This document shows positions 53,550 to 62,367 of a stretch of DNA of 64,000 nucleotides, one piece after another. The DNA comes from Roseivirga sp. (lineage in GTDB: Bacteria > Bacteroidota > Bacteroidia > Cytophagales > Cyclobacteriaceae): NCBI GenBank assembly GCA_021404565.1, contig JAAWWF010000009.1, positions 180,042 through 244,041 on the forward strand, written 5' to 3'. Each line of letters opens with the position of its first letter. Within the stretch, counting starts at the first letter, position 1. The notes below the pieces were generated by a model. It did not search any database. It was given only the letters and a program-made list of their open reading frames with translations, and was not told the DNA's origin. The position numbers were made by a program, and so were the translations under genes.

Positions 53550-54095
53550 TTATGAGCCGAATTTCTCCTGATAGTCGCTGATACTCTGCTTAAGTATGGC
53601 CTCTGCCGTAGCTTTATCCTGAAACTTCTCCACCCTTACCTCTTTAGCTTCCAGCTTTTTATAATCTTCGAAGAAATTGCGAAGCTCATTAAAGAAGTGC
53701 TCAGGTAGCTCCTCAATGCTGTTAATGTGGTTGACAGCCTGATCGTTTTGAGCCACGGCAATAATTTTGTCATCAAGTTCCCCCTGATCGAGCATGCGCA
53801 TTACGCCTATCACCCTGGCCTCTACCAGGCACATAGGTACAATGGCAATTTGCGACAATACCAGAATGTCCAGCGGGTCATTGTCGTCACAATAGGTTTG
53901 TGGAATAAAGCCATAGTTGGCTGGGTAATACATAGACGAGTAGATTACCCTGTCCATTTTCAGCAATCCCGACTCTTTGTCTAACTCGTATTTGGCCCGG
54001 GTATTTTTTGGTATCTCAATGATGGCATTTACAAGTTCTGGTACCTGATCCCCGGGTGACACGGAGTGCCAGGGGTTAAATGTTTCTGAAGACAT
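53550..54095 (-). CDS. ppa: Inorganic pyrophosphatase (family I)
   Basis: 181 residues. Family I signature: [40 protein letters not shown] (metal Asp cluster D-x-D-P-x-D), [20 protein letters not shown] and [10 protein letters not shown]. It splits pyrophosphate and so drives biosynthesis. Cytoplasmic hexamer in relatives. Monocistronic. Confidence 0.96.
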   Translation of the reverse strand: MSSETFNPWHSVSPGDQVPELVNAIIEIPKNTRAKYELDKESGLLKMDRVIYSSMYYPANYGFIPQTYCDDNDPLDILVLSQIAIVPMCLVEARVIGVMRMLDQGELDDKIIAVAQNDQAVNHINSIEELPEHFFNELRNFFEDYKKLEAKEVRVEKFQDKATAEAILKQSISDYQEKFGS

Positions 54096-54163
54096 CTTTT
54101 TGTGAATTGTTTTAACTCTTCAAAGCTAAGCATCACCGTCTGAATCAGGCATAAAAACCTCGT

Positions 54164-54745
54164 TTAATCTACGAGATTGAGCTTGTTTTTCGCGAGTGTT
54201 TTCCCAATTGATTTCCGGTCCTTTAACACCGTTTCATAAATCCAGGTGTAGTGGTTCGTATCCCGCATTACTTTTTCAGCCCGCTCTTCTCCTACCAGAT
54301 CTACCATACTCTTAAACTCCAGATAACAAACGATCAGGTGCAGGTAGGTAGAGTATTCATCTTTGGCACCTTCGCGATTGCCAAAAGGTACATTCTTATA
54401 TTTCTTTTTGAATTCAGCAATGGCTTTTTGCTCTGAACTTTTGTTTTCATCTACATACCAGTGAATCTGCTCATGTAAAAATGTGCTTAGCAATTCATCT
54501 TGAGATTGTGGTTTGGTGTTTAGTGTAAGTACGGGATGGCTGTGTGGAATGGCAAAGGCTTCAATGATGATTTTGTCTGTAAATACCCATTTGGTAAGAT
54601 CATACTTATTCAATATTTCCTGCACTTTGGGGATCACCTCCTTTTCACGGTCGGTACCTTTTTTAGTTGAGAAGGTTATTTCAGGGCTTTGAGCCATGGT
54701 CTGTAAGAGGGTGAGGGTAAAAAGAAGAGTGAATAAATAGCGCAT
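54164..54745 (-). CDS. Exported protein with HExxH metallopeptidase-like motif
   Basis: 193 residues. A signal peptide (MRYLFTLLFTLTLLQTMAQ) precedes a domain with FLHEQIHWYVDENKSSEQ (about 87-104), an HExxH zinc motif, and EYSTYLHLIVCYLEFKSMVD about 35 residues further, which could supply a third ligand (Glu or His). A zinc peptidase in the periplasm is plausible. No named family recognised. Monocistronic. Confidence 0.65.
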   Translation of the reverse strand: MRYLFTLLFTLTLLQTMAQSPEITFSTKKGTDREKEVIPKVQEILNKYDLTKWVFTDKIIIEAFAIPHSHPVLTLNTKPQSQDELLSTFLHEQIHWYVDENKSSEQKAIAEFKKKYKNVPFGNREGAKDEYSTYLHLIVCYLEFKSMVDLVGEERAEKVMRDTNHYTWIYETVLKDRKSIGKTLAKNKLNLVD

Positions 54746-54817
54746 GTCTTTTCGTTTGAAGCAAATCTAAAGAGTAACCCAAACCAAGTATAGGAAAAAA
54801 CGGAACTACCTGGCTTT

Positions 54818-55618
54818 TCAGCCAAATAATCTTTCCGGGCTTTGGCCGCACATTTTCTGATACTCGGCTATCATATGAGATTGGTCATAGTAGCCACTGT
54901 CATGAGCAATGGAGGTCCATTCCCTGGAATGATTACTTAGAATCAGAGAGCGGGTGAAACGCTCTATCTGAAGCATCGACTTCGGACTGTGCCCTATATG
55001 CTTTCTGCTAAGCTCTCTGAGGTGCCTGTCTGTTACTCCCAGAGAATCCGAGATCTCCGATACGCGGAGCTGAGATGAAAGTCCAATGCTCGTAAAATGA
55101 CTGATGATAGGGTTGATCGCTTCAGTAGATCTGATACCTGAGAGTAGGGCCATTTCCAGAATCCTGATGAACTCCGCGAGATCGGTAGTCTGACCAGCAG
55201 CCGTCAATCTTTCAATAAGGATCTGGTCACACCAGTGGAAGATTTCACCGGCATCTGTAGACTGGTCACATAAATCAGCCATAGGCACAGAACATAGGGG
55301 AGCAATAGCACCGGGCCTGAAGGAAACCATAAAAGTGAAGTATCGATTTTTTCGGTTAATTATCAGGTGACGAGAGCGGGGACCAATTAACCTTAAGGAT
55401 GGAATCAGGACTCCCTTTCTTTTGACAAGATAAAAAATGAGGTAGGCTGAGTTGTCAGGTAAGATGTACCAGGCCCCGTTTTGATCACAAGCCCATTCTT
55501 GCCTGAGAACACAATAGTTTTTGACAAATGTACTGAGAGCTGGCTGGGGTTTAAATACTTGTCGGAACATCGGTGATTGCCAGTTGCCCAACTCATGCAT
55601 AATCAGGTCATATTCCAT
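54818..55618 (-). CDS. AraC family transcriptional regulator
   Basis: 266 residues from ATG 55618 (MEYDLIMHELGNWQSP); this start falls after the rsgA stop, while the longer frame to 55735 would overlap rsgA by 97 bases. The N-terminal cupin-like part has AWYILPDNSAYLIFYL. Two helix-turn-helix motifs follow at about 170-260: LRVSEISDSLGVTDRHLREL and WTSIAHDSGYYDQSHMIAEY, with SPERLFG at the end. Ligand and target unknown; rsgA lies just upstream on the same strand. Confidence 0.85.
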   Translation of the reverse strand: MEYDLIMHELGNWQSPMFRQVFKPQPALSTFVKNYCVLRQEWACDQNGAWYILPDNSAYLIFYLVKRKGVLIPSLRLIGPRSRHLIINRKNRYFTFMVSFRPGAIAPLCSVPMADLCDQSTDAGEIFHWCDQILIERLTAAGQTTDLAEFIRILEMALLSGIRSTEAINPIISHFTSIGLSSQLRVSEISDSLGVTDRHLRELSRKHIGHSPKSMLQIERFTRSLILSNHSREWTSIAHDSGYYDQSHMIAEYQKMCGQSPERLFG

Positions 55619-55638
55619 ATACCCCTCTACGTAAAGGA

Positions 55639-56562
55639 CTATCGTCTGTTGTCGTAGTCTTCCATCATGCTGAAGTAGCTGGCATATCGACTGGCCGAGA
55701 TGAGCCCTTCCTGATAAGCCGCCTGTACGGCACAAGCCGGCTCGTTTGTATGACTGCAGTTATGAAACTTACAGGCACCGATCAACTCGCGCATTTCAGG
55801 GAAATAATGGCTGATTTCAGCCGGTTCCATATCTACGAGGCCTAATTCCTTGATCCCCGGGGTATCAATGACCCAGCTTTCACTATCGATGGCAAAAAGC
55901 TCCGCGAAGGTAGTGGTATGGGTACCCTTATTGGCAAAGGTCGATACTTCACCGGTTTTGAGGTCCAAGTCAGGAATCAGTCGGTTGAGCAGAGAGGATT
56001 TGCCTACCCCAGAATGACCGGAGATAAGAGATGTTTTACCTTTCAGCAGTGCATGAATGGTATCGAGGTTATCGTCTTCCAGCACCGAGATCAGGGCTGT
56101 TTTATAGCCCAGACTTTCATAAAGTTCTTGCAGCTCAGCGGCATATTCAAAGCCATCTTCCTCCAGTATATCAGCCTTGTTAAACAGAATGACTGAAGGA
56201 ATCCTGAATGACTCGGCAGAAACGAGAAACCGATCAATAAAGCCCAGCGAGGTTTTGGGAAAGGCCAGAGTGGCTACCAAAACCGTCTGATCGAGGTTGG
56301 ATGCAAGAATATGCGAGAAACCCGATTTTCTGGTAGACTGTCGTATGATGTAATTTTCGCGAGGTAAAATATCTGAAATCACGGCAGTATTATCTCCCTT
56401 GGCCTCTTTGTCTAATAAGACCCAGTCACCGACAGCGATGGGGTTATTGGTTTTTAGGCCGTCCTGTTTGAATTTTCCTCTAAGCCTGCTTTTTACTACC
56501 TCACCATCCTCGGTTTGCACGGCATACCAGGACCCGGTCGATTTGATCACTCTACCCTTCAT
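55639..56562 (-). CDS. rsgA: Ribosome small-subunit GTPase RsgA
   Basis: 307 residues. An OB fold (about 1-65: GRVIKSTGSWYAVQTEDGEV) is followed by a circularly permuted GTPase with G4 NKAD (FNKADILEEDGF), G1 GHSGVGKSSLLNRL and G3 DTPGIKEL. The C-terminal zinc site is C-K-F-H-N-C-S-H-x5-C. It releases late 30S assembly factors. The ATG lies 11 bases inside the end of the waaA gene. Normal length. Confidence 0.96.
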   Translation of the reverse strand: MKGRVIKSTGSWYAVQTEDGEVVKSRLRGKFKQDGLKTNNPIAVGDWVLLDKEAKGDNTAVISDILPRENYIIRQSTRKSGFSHILASNLDQTVLVATLAFPKTSLGFIDRFLVSAESFRIPSVILFNKADILEEDGFEYAAELQELYESLGYKTALISVLEDDNLDTIHALLKGKTSLISGHSGVGKSSLLNRLIPDLDLKTGEVSTFANKGTHTTTFAELFAIDSESWVIDTPGIKELGLVDMEPAEISHYFPEMRELIGACKFHNCSHTNEPACAVQAAYQEGLISASRYASYFSMMEDYDNRR

Positions 56563-57802
56563 AACTGGCGTTCAAATAAGTCATTATTTTGGTAGTGGCT
56601 CCGGTGCTTGCCTGAATATATTGACGACAAATGGCTGAAGCCTCATTTCTGAACGTATCATCGGTGGAAAGACGCGCATAAATATCAGCAAGCTCTGCCT
56701 GGGATGAAATGCTGAAGGCGCCTCCCATTCCGGCCAGTTCCAACGATTCGGGGAATTTATCCAGTCCCTTGTTTCCGAAAACCACCGGCAAACCAAAAGT
56801 TACAGCCTCGAGAATGTTATGCAGGCCATCGCCAAAGGCTCCCCCTATGTAGGCAAAATCACCATATTGATAAACTGAAGAAAGCATGCCAATGGTATCT
56901 ATAATCAGTACATCGGCCTCAATGATGGTTTGTTCATCATCTTGGGTGATACAAGCCAGTTTTCTGGTCAGGCCTTTTCTCAGACCTGTGATACTTTGCT
57001 CATGTACTTCATGTGGAGCTATAATGAATTTTGTGTCGCTCTTGTCCTCGTTAATAACCTTGTTCAGGTATTGCATGTCTGACTCCCAGCTACTACCAAC
57101 TACCATGATACCGGAGTTGCCCTTAAAGGCCTCGATCAATGGATATTTGTCAGGGTTGTCCAGCGTTTTGATCACGCGATCAAAGCGGGTATCCCCTGAA
57201 ATGGAAGCTGACGCTATGTCTATGTTTTGAAGCAGCTTGAGAGACTGGTGGTTTTGCACGAAAATATGATCGAAAAAGCGGAGCATTCTTCTATGAAGAG
57301 CCCCATGTCTTTTAAAGAAGATATGGTCGGGAGTAAAAACTGCCGAAATGCAATAGAGGGGCACTGTTCTTTGGGATGCCTGATTGAGGTAGTGATACCA
57401 AAACTCGTATTTAATAAAGAAAACAACAGAAGGCTTAACTGTGTCAAGCAAGCGTTTTGCATTTGCCGGAGTATCTAACGGTAAATATGTGATGAGGTCT
57501 CCGATTTTATCATTTTTGCGTAGCTCATACCCGGATGGAGAAAAGAAGGTGATAAAAATGATATGCTCAGGATAGCTCTTTTTGAAAGCTTCAATTACAG
57601 GCCTGCCTTGCTCAAATTCACCCAGAGAAGCCGCATGAAACCAGGCAACAGGTCTTTGGTTATTGGTAAAGTAATTTTCCCAGGTTTGGAAAATACCCTG
57701 GCGACCATTTATGAACTTGCCTGCTTTAGGGTTAAAAAGTGCTGCTAGCCGGATGATCAGTCCATAGGCGGCAATGAAAAAGTTATAAGCGAATAAGGCC
57801 AT
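56552..57802 (-). CDS. waaA: 3-deoxy-D-manno-octulosonic acid (Kdo) transferase
   Basis: 416 residues from ATG 57802; a TTG at 57811 is possible. An N-terminal membrane helix (FAYNFFIAAYGLIIRLAALF) precedes the GT-B enzyme, with WFHAASLGEFEQGRPVIEAF, FFSPSGYELR, FFIKYEFWYHYL and YIGGAFGDGLHNILEAVTFG. It adds Kdo to lipid IVA on the inner leaflet, so the cell makes LPS. It overlaps rsgA by 11 bases. Confidence 0.95.
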   Translation of the reverse strand: MALFAYNFFIAAYGLIIRLAALFNPKAGKFINGRQGIFQTWENYFTNNQRPVAWFHAASLGEFEQGRPVIEAFKKSYPEHIIFITFFSPSGYELRKNDKIGDLITYLPLDTPANAKRLLDTVKPSVVFFIKYEFWYHYLNQASQRTVPLYCISAVFTPDHIFFKRHGALHRRMLRFFDHIFVQNHQSLKLLQNIDIASASISGDTRFDRVIKTLDNPDKYPLIEAFKGNSGIMVVGSSWESDMQYLNKVINEDKSDTKFIIAPHEVHEQSITGLRKGLTRKLACITQDDEQTIIEADVLIIDTIGMLSSVYQYGDFAYIGGAFGDGLHNILEAVTFGLPVVFGNKGLDKFPESLELAGMGGAFSISSQAELADIYARLSTDDTFRNEASAICRQYIQASTGATTKIMTYLNASYEG

Positions 57803-57813
57803 TCGGTACAAAA

Positions 57814-57862
57814 ATAAAAAACCCTGGCTTCCGATAGCTACCGAAATGCCAGGGCTTTTTTT
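57814..57862. terminator. Terminator between peroxiredoxin and waaA
   Basis: CCCTGGC (57822-57828) pairs with GCCAGGG (57848-57854). A 19-base loop separates them. T (57856-57862) and, on the minus strand, TTTTTATTTT follow. It lies after the peroxiredoxin stop (57877). Confidence 0.78.
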
Positions 57863-57876
57863 GATTAGAATTTCTC

Positions 57877-58506
57877 TTAGTGATTCGCGAGGTAATCAGC
57901 CACACCTGCTTTGGTAGCCTGCATCGCATCTTTACCTTCTTCCCAGTTGGCAGGGCATACTTCACCATACTTCTCAACATGCTGAAGGGCGTCTACCAGT
58001 CTGATCATCTCATCAATGTTTCTACCAAGTGGCAGGTCATTGATTGTTTCTTGTCTTACTGTACCCTCTTTATCAATCAGGAAAGTACCGCGGTAAGCAA
58101 TTGGTGCTCCTTCGAAAATGAGATCACCGACTTCATTGTAATTCCAGTCTCCGGCTAATACACCAAAGTTAGAAGCAATAGTTTTTGCTGTGTCTGCTAC
58201 CAATGGGTAAGTTACACCTTCAATGCCGCCCTGATCTTTGGCTGTCATCAACCAGGCCAGGTGCGTTTCTTCAGTATCTGTAGAAGCGCCAACTACGGCT
58301 ACACCTCTTTTTTCAAATTCAGCCAATTTTTCCTGGAAAGCCAGAATTTCCGTAGGACAAACGAATGTGAAATCTTTAGGGTAGAAGAAGAATACAACAT
58401 CTTTTTTACCTAAGTATTGATCAAGAGAGAATCCTTCCACAATTTCTTCTCCGTTAATAACTGCAGGTGCGCTGAATGCAGGCGCTTTTCTTCCAACTAA
58501 TGACAT
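57877..58506 (-). CDS. 2-Cys peroxiredoxin (AhpC/TSA family)
   Basis: 209 residues. Peroxidatic Cys in FFYPKDFTFVCPTEILAFQE (about 50) and resolving Cys in YGEVCPANWEEGKDAM (about 175) are typical of AhpC/Prx1. SLVGRKAPAFSAPAVING is the usual start. It reduces H2O2 and organic peroxides in the cytoplasm. perR is 25 bases upstream on the same strand, so the pair is a peroxide-responsive operon. Confidence 0.95.
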   Translation of the reverse strand: MSLVGRKAPAFSAPAVINGEEIVEGFSLDQYLGKKDVVFFFYPKDFTFVCPTEILAFQEKLAEFEKRGVAVVGASTDTEETHLAWLMTAKDQGGIEGVTYPLVADTAKTIASNFGVLAGDWNYNEVGDLIFEGAPIAYRGTFLIDKEGTVRQETINDLPLGRNIDEMIRLVDALQHVEKYGEVCPANWEEGKDAMQATKAGVADYLANH

Positions 58507-58531
58507 TTTTTAAATTTATTTTGAGTGTTAA

Positions 58532-58975
58532 TTAATGAATTTTGATATTTTTTTTCTCGTCTATTTTCTCTCCCTGAATGTGTAGAGAGAATTTTCGAAT
58601 GTCGAGATTTTCAATTTTTTTTCGCTTCAAAAACTCCAGAACCAAATCGTTTAATTCCTCATCTTCAAAGTCTAAAATTTCATTGGTGTTCACACAATGA
58701 ATATGGTTGTGGTTTCCCAGACGCCCATCATAGCGCTTTAGGCCATTTTTAGCCAAAACGGTCTGAATTAAGTCTTTTTCTACAAAAATGTCCAGGGTAT
58801 TGTAAACAGTGCCAAGCGAAATGCTGGGGTTATTTACCCTTACTTTTTCGTATACAGCTTCGGGAGATGGGTGGTTTTTTGACTGCTGAACAGCAGCCAA
58901 AATCACCATGCGTTGCTGCGTGGCTTTAAGGCCAACTTCTGTTAGCTTTTGTTTGGCAAATTCAAGAGTATTCAT
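58532..58975 (-). CDS. perR: Fur family peroxide regulator, PerR-like
   Basis: 147 residues. The Fur helix-turn-helix is at about 15-80 (LKATQQRMVILAAVQQSKNH, SPEAVYEKVRVNNPSISLGT, VYNTLDIFVEKDLIQTV). The metal site is RYDGRLGNHNHIHCVNTNEI. Only one Cys is present, so both CxxC structural zinc sites of classical PerR are absent. It probably senses peroxide through its regulatory metal and represses itself and the peroxiredoxin. Name from context and sequence. Confidence 0.85.
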   Translation of the reverse strand: MNTLEFAKQKLTEVGLKATQQRMVILAAVQQSKNHPSPEAVYEKVRVNNPSISLGTVYNTLDIFVEKDLIQTVLAKNGLKRYDGRLGNHNHIHCVNTNEILDFEDEELNDLVLEFLKRKKIENLDIRKFSLHIQGEKIDEKKNIKIH

Positions 58976-58999
58976 TCCTTGTTAGGAAAAATTCTTATT

Positions 59000-59042
59000 T
59001 AATAATTGTTACAAATTTAAAATGAGGTAGGGTATTTGCCAA
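59000..59042 (-). promoter_or_regulatory. perR promoter with an adjoining dyad
   Basis: Minus strand: TTG (59042-59040), 20 bp, TAAATTTG (59019-59012; exact TAnnTTTG), directly followed by TAACAATTATTA (59011-59000), a 6+6 dyad with one mismatch. Fur or PerR may bind it over the start. The start codon is at 58975. Confidence 0.5.
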
Positions 59043-59160
59043 GCCGATTGTATAAAAAAGTGGACGGGTATGACTGTTTTTTTTGGGAGGGTCCTGATGA
59101 GAATGGCAAATGTACCCACATTTATTATTAACTTTAACAGATTCCTCAAAAAACGATCTT

Positions 59161-59718
59161 ATGAAAAAGTGTTTTTCACTATTGCTACTCTTGATTTTTG
59201 CCATGGCATGCGAAGATGGTGTGGTTATCACAGTTCCTGCTTCGAGTAGCTATTCAGTTACGATGCCGAGTTCTGTGATCAATGCGGAACCTGACAATCT
59301 TTTTTCTGGAAGTAGAGAGGTTGATATTACTCAGTTTTTTACTGAGGACTCAGAACAGATTGAAAGCATTAAACTGGACAAACTCACCTATGAGGTATCA
59401 GATTATGTCAATACAAGTGGTAATCTTGTTTTGATGGATCTTACTATTCAAACGAGCTTGAACGGTACTACAACCGATATTCTTACCATTTTCGGGCTGG
59501 TTGTAGAAAATTCAGGTGAGGTAATCGCCTTTGAGGATGGCAACCCTGCATCTGCCCTGAGTGCAGCACAAGTAGCTAGTCTGGAATCTATCATGGACAA
59601 CCTGCAGCCCTTCGAGCTTATTATCAAGGCCGACTTCACAGATGATGTAGATGGTGATTTTACAGTGAAGGTAGCCTGGGACATAACAGCCTCGGTTTCG
59701 CAAGATACTGGGGGGTGA
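59161..59718 (+). CDS. Lipoprotein of a tandem family, member A
   Basis: 185 residues from ATG 59161 (MKKCFSLLLLLIFAMAC; lipobox with Cys 17), followed by EDG, the acidic type of surface-lipoprotein signal. The mature domain is beta rich. It has VTMPSSVINAEPDNLFSGSR, KLDKLTYEVSDYVNTSGNLV and a last strand DFTVKVAWDITASV, like those of the two following lipoproteins (FVVKLSIDLTATV and FKINLLFDLTARV). Not recognised beyond this. Terminator after it. Confidence 0.68.
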   Translation: MKKCFSLLLLLIFAMACEDGVVITVPASSSYSVTMPSSVINAEPDNLFSGSREVDITQFFTEDSEQIESIKLDKLTYEVSDYVNTSGNLVLMDLTIQTSLNGTTTDILTIFGLVVENSGEVIAFEDGNPASALSAAQVASLESIMDNLQPFELIIKADFTDDVDGDFTVKVAWDITASVSQDTGG

Positions 59719-59749
59719 TAGAGATATCTGTTAAAATACGAAATTAGAA

Positions 59750-59768
59750 AAGGGGCATTTTGCCCCTT
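59750..59768 (+). terminator. Short hairpin terminator after lipoprotein A
   Basis: AAGGGGCA (59750-59757) pairs with TGCCCCTT (59761-59768) with a three-base loop, followed by CTTTG. Confidence 0.6.
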
Positions 59769-59834
59769 CTTTGTTTTCAGGAATTTGTAATTGATAGGCA
59801 GCTTTTAGTATTTTCATGCAACAATTCGAATTGT

Positions 59835-60410
59835 ATGAAACGCCTTTTTGCTCTGTTTGGAACCCTGCTGCTTACGGTGATGGCCTGTAGTGAGGATGAG
59901 GGTTTTCAGTCAGGAGTGACAAAGGTAGTTGAAGTAAACTTTGAAATTGATACCAATAGTATTCTGGAGAATAATGGTGTTATCGATGTTGTCAAGAATC
60001 ATGATATCATAGTTAATGATTTTTCGGAGTATATCGGAAACATCAACGATATTGTGATCCATAGTGTCGATGTGAGAATAACGAAGGTAAATGAGACGCC
60101 TGCTTTTACCCAGTCATTTTTTTCCCTACTGGATCTGGATCTGCGAAATCTTGTGAGTCAGAATGAGAGCCTGGATTTTTTTGCTTTAGAGAATATTCCG
60201 TTTGCGAACTCACAGAGTTTAGTTTTATACAAAGAAGATAGTACTCAAGCTCCGGAGATTGAAAGTGCTGTTGATTTTATCAGGGATCAGCTATTGCTCA
60301 ATGAAACATTAATCTGGGAGATTACGGGAGAGCTGGAAGGTGCTCCGGCCGCTAGTCAGTTTGTGGTGAAACTATCCATAGACCTTACCGCCACCGTTCA
60401 GTTGCGTTAA
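59835..60410 (+). CDS. Lipoprotein of a tandem family, member B
   Basis: 191 residues from ATG 59835 (MKRLFALFGTLLLTVMAC; Cys 18), then SEDEGF, a likely surface-export signal. Features shared with member C are V.EVNFEIDTNSI/ASEIDFNIDAST, LENIPFANSQSLVLY against VANVPVANTTSPVLL, and FVVKLSIDLTATVQLR against FKINLLFDLTARVQLD. It is clearly homologous to C and more distantly to A. A beta-sandwich is likely. Function unknown. Confidence 0.7.
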   Translation: MKRLFALFGTLLLTVMACSEDEGFQSGVTKVVEVNFEIDTNSILENNGVIDVVKNHDIIVNDFSEYIGNINDIVIHSVDVRITKVNETPAFTQSFFSLLDLDLRNLVSQNESLDFFALENIPFANSQSLVLYKEDSTQAPEIESAVDFIRDQLLLNETLIWEITGELEGAPAASQFVVKLSIDLTATVQLR

Positions 60411-60657
60411 AGCTTTTGAGCAGTTGAGGTGTGAATTGCTTTTTAATGCCTTCAAGAAGTAGTTTTCCTTTTATTTGATCGTTATATAAAAAATGCTTTT
60501 TAACTTGGGGTAGGAACGCAGATTCTTTTGTCAAGGCTTTGGTCTGATTTTTCCACGTTCCCGTCTCAACTACCATTCCGGGTTTTATTACTTGGGTCAG
60601 TCTTTAATTTGTCTGACTTTTTCATGTATTTTTACTATTGCAATCCAAACACTATTT

Positions 60658-61233
60658 ATGATGCGTAAAACTTACTTATTTACCTTGATACTCGCGGTCG
60701 TCTTATGGGGCTGTGGAGAGGCCGGTGTGGAGTCTGATATTTCCAAGACTTCCGAAATTGATTTTAACATTGATGCTTCTACGCTTAACACAGCTCTGGG
60801 AAGTACGGTTGGGCAGTCTTTTGATTTTGCCGATCAGGAATTTGCCAGCTACATTTCGGATGCCGAAAAATTTACTTTAAACAGGCTTGAATTCGAAATC
60901 ACAGGATTGACGGGTGCTCCTGCCACTACACTTGACATGGAGATTCGTATTGATTTCAATAACAACACTGCCTCTCAGACCGATGGTGATCCTTTGCTTT
61001 CAGTGGCTAATGTGCCGGTGGCTAACACTACCAGTCCTGTGCTGCTTTTTAGTACCGATGCAAGCAATCCGGGTATTGCTAATACCGTTGTGGTATCTGC
61101 GCTGGAGGCGGCAATTCTCAATCGCAGTACTGTAGAACTCGAGATTACCTCTTCTAAGACTGGAGCAGATTTGACAGAAAACTTTAAGATCAATTTACTT
61201 TTTGACCTGACTGCCAGAGTGCAACTAGACTAA
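60658..61233 (+). CDS. Lipoprotein of a tandem family, member C
   Basis: 191 residues from ATG 60658 (MMRKTYLFTLILAVVLWGC; Cys 19). The tail after Cys is GEAGVESD. The pattern matches member B (see there), with EIDFNIDASTLNTALGSTVG, NRLEFEITGLTGAPATT, NVPVANTTSPVLLFST and LFDLTARVQLD. The DUF6588 gene starts 20 bases downstream, so B or C and DUF6588 may share a transcript. Confidence 0.7.
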   Translation: MMRKTYLFTLILAVVLWGCGEAGVESDISKTSEIDFNIDASTLNTALGSTVGQSFDFADQEFASYISDAEKFTLNRLEFEITGLTGAPATTLDMEIRIDFNNNTASQTDGDPLLSVANVPVANTTSPVLLFSTDASNPGIANTVVVSALEAAILNRSTVELEITSSKTGADLTENFKINLLFDLTARVQLD

Positions 61234-61253
61234 ACTTATCAGAACAAGAACTT

Positions 61254-62276
61254 ATGAAATCACTTTTTAAGATAACCCTTGCCACTTGCCTTATGGCTGT
61301 GATGGCAAACCGGTCATACGCTCAGATAGATTTTGATACCTTTTTGGAGGCTGGGATAGAAGATGCCAATACATTGCTGGAGTCATACATGGAGCCTGCA
61401 TTTGTAGGGTTTGGAATAGGCATGAATAGTGGTTGGTATAATACGGCCAAGCCACACAAGTTTCTCGGCTTTGACTTGAATGTTTCTATTAGCGCAGCCA
61501 AAGTACCGGACAGCAAACAATTTTTTACTTTCAGGGATTCCGACTATAGCAATGTGCGACTGTCGAACCCAAGTGATAACAGGTTGCCAACACTCTTTGG
61601 TCCGAACCTGGGAGCCGATGATTTACCAGAACTGACATTTCTTGATCCGGGAAGTGGGCAGGAGCTGGTTAGAATTACCGGACCTACTGGTTTAGGAATC
61701 GATGAAGACTTGCCTATCAATGCGGTACCGGTTCCTATGATTCAGCTTGGCGTGGGCCTTTTTAAAGGTACGGAAGTAAAACTGAGATACATTCCTGAGC
61801 AGAACTTCGATGACAATGGTGAAGAGCAGGGAAGTGTAAAACTGTTTGGTATTGGGGTAATGCATGATATTAAGAGCTTGTTACCAGCTGATAAGTTGTT
61901 GCCGTTTGATTTGTCACTTTTCGTTGGCTACACCAGTCTGACTTCTAATGTATATGTCGATGCGGCTGCTGATCAGTTTGCCGAGTTTGATGCATCTGCC
62001 ATTACGGCTCAGGTAGTCGCTTCGAAGAAACTGGCTATTTTTACTGCTTTTGCAGGAGTTGGTTATGCCAAGTCAGATATTGATTTTGGTCTGAAAGGTA
62101 ACTATACCACAGAGACAACTACCTACACTGATCCGGTGAATTTTAACTTCAGCAATAGTGGCCTGCGTGCCAATGTGGGTTTCAGACTCCGTCTATTGAT
62201 TTTTAATATATCAGGAGAGTACGCAATTCAGGAGTACAATACTTACACCTTAGGCTTTGGAGTAGGTTTCAGGTAG
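61254..62276 (+). CDS. DUF6588 family outer-membrane protein
   Basis: 340 residues with a signal peptide (MKSLFKITLATCLMAVMANR). The pattern fits DUF6588: YMEPAFVGFGIGMNSGWYNT, KPHKFLGFDLNVSISAAKVP and LPTLFGPNLG in the first half. Then VELRYIPEQ-like VKLRYIPEQNFDDNGEE, FAGVGYAKSDIDFGLKGNY and a last strand YNTYTLGFGVGFR with C-terminal aromatic residue. It is probably a beta barrel. The three lipoproteins upstream may be partners. Function unknown. Terminator follows. Confidence 0.8.
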   Translation: MKSLFKITLATCLMAVMANRSYAQIDFDTFLEAGIEDANTLLESYMEPAFVGFGIGMNSGWYNTAKPHKFLGFDLNVSISAAKVPDSKQFFTFRDSDYSNVRLSNPSDNRLPTLFGPNLGADDLPELTFLDPGSGQELVRITGPTGLGIDEDLPINAVPVPMIQLGVGLFKGTEVKLRYIPEQNFDDNGEEQGSVKLFGIGVMHDIKSLLPADKLLPFDLSLFVGYTSLTSNVYVDAAADQFAEFDASAITAQVVASKKLAIFTAFAGVGYAKSDIDFGLKGNYTTETTTYTDPVNFNFSNSGLRANVGFRLRLLIFNISGEYAIQEYNTYTLGFGVGFR

Positions 62277-62296
62277 ACTCCAATCTGAAAGAAATC

Positions 62297-62330
62297 AAAA
62301 AGGGACGCCACCGATGGCATCCCTTTTTTT
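62297..62330. terminator. Bidirectional terminator between DUF6588 and enoyl-CoA hydratase genes
   Basis: AAAAAGGGA-C-GCCA (62297-62310) pairs with TGGC-A-TCCCTTTTT (62315-62328) with one mismatch and a CCGA loop. T run to 62330. Confidence 0.85.
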
Positions 62331-62367
62331 GTGTTTTCATTGTCAAATCCTTAAAAGTCTCACTGAG

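Noticed and set aside
57803..57811. TTG start for waaA at 57811
   Set aside because: An ATG three codons downstream gives the normal N-terminus (MALFAYNFF), so the ATG was preferred.
60385..60576. 63-codon minus-strand frame after lipoprotein B
   Set aside because: The protein looks plausible in composition, but it overlaps the end of a real gene, has no known family and no promoter boxes. Left out for lack of support.
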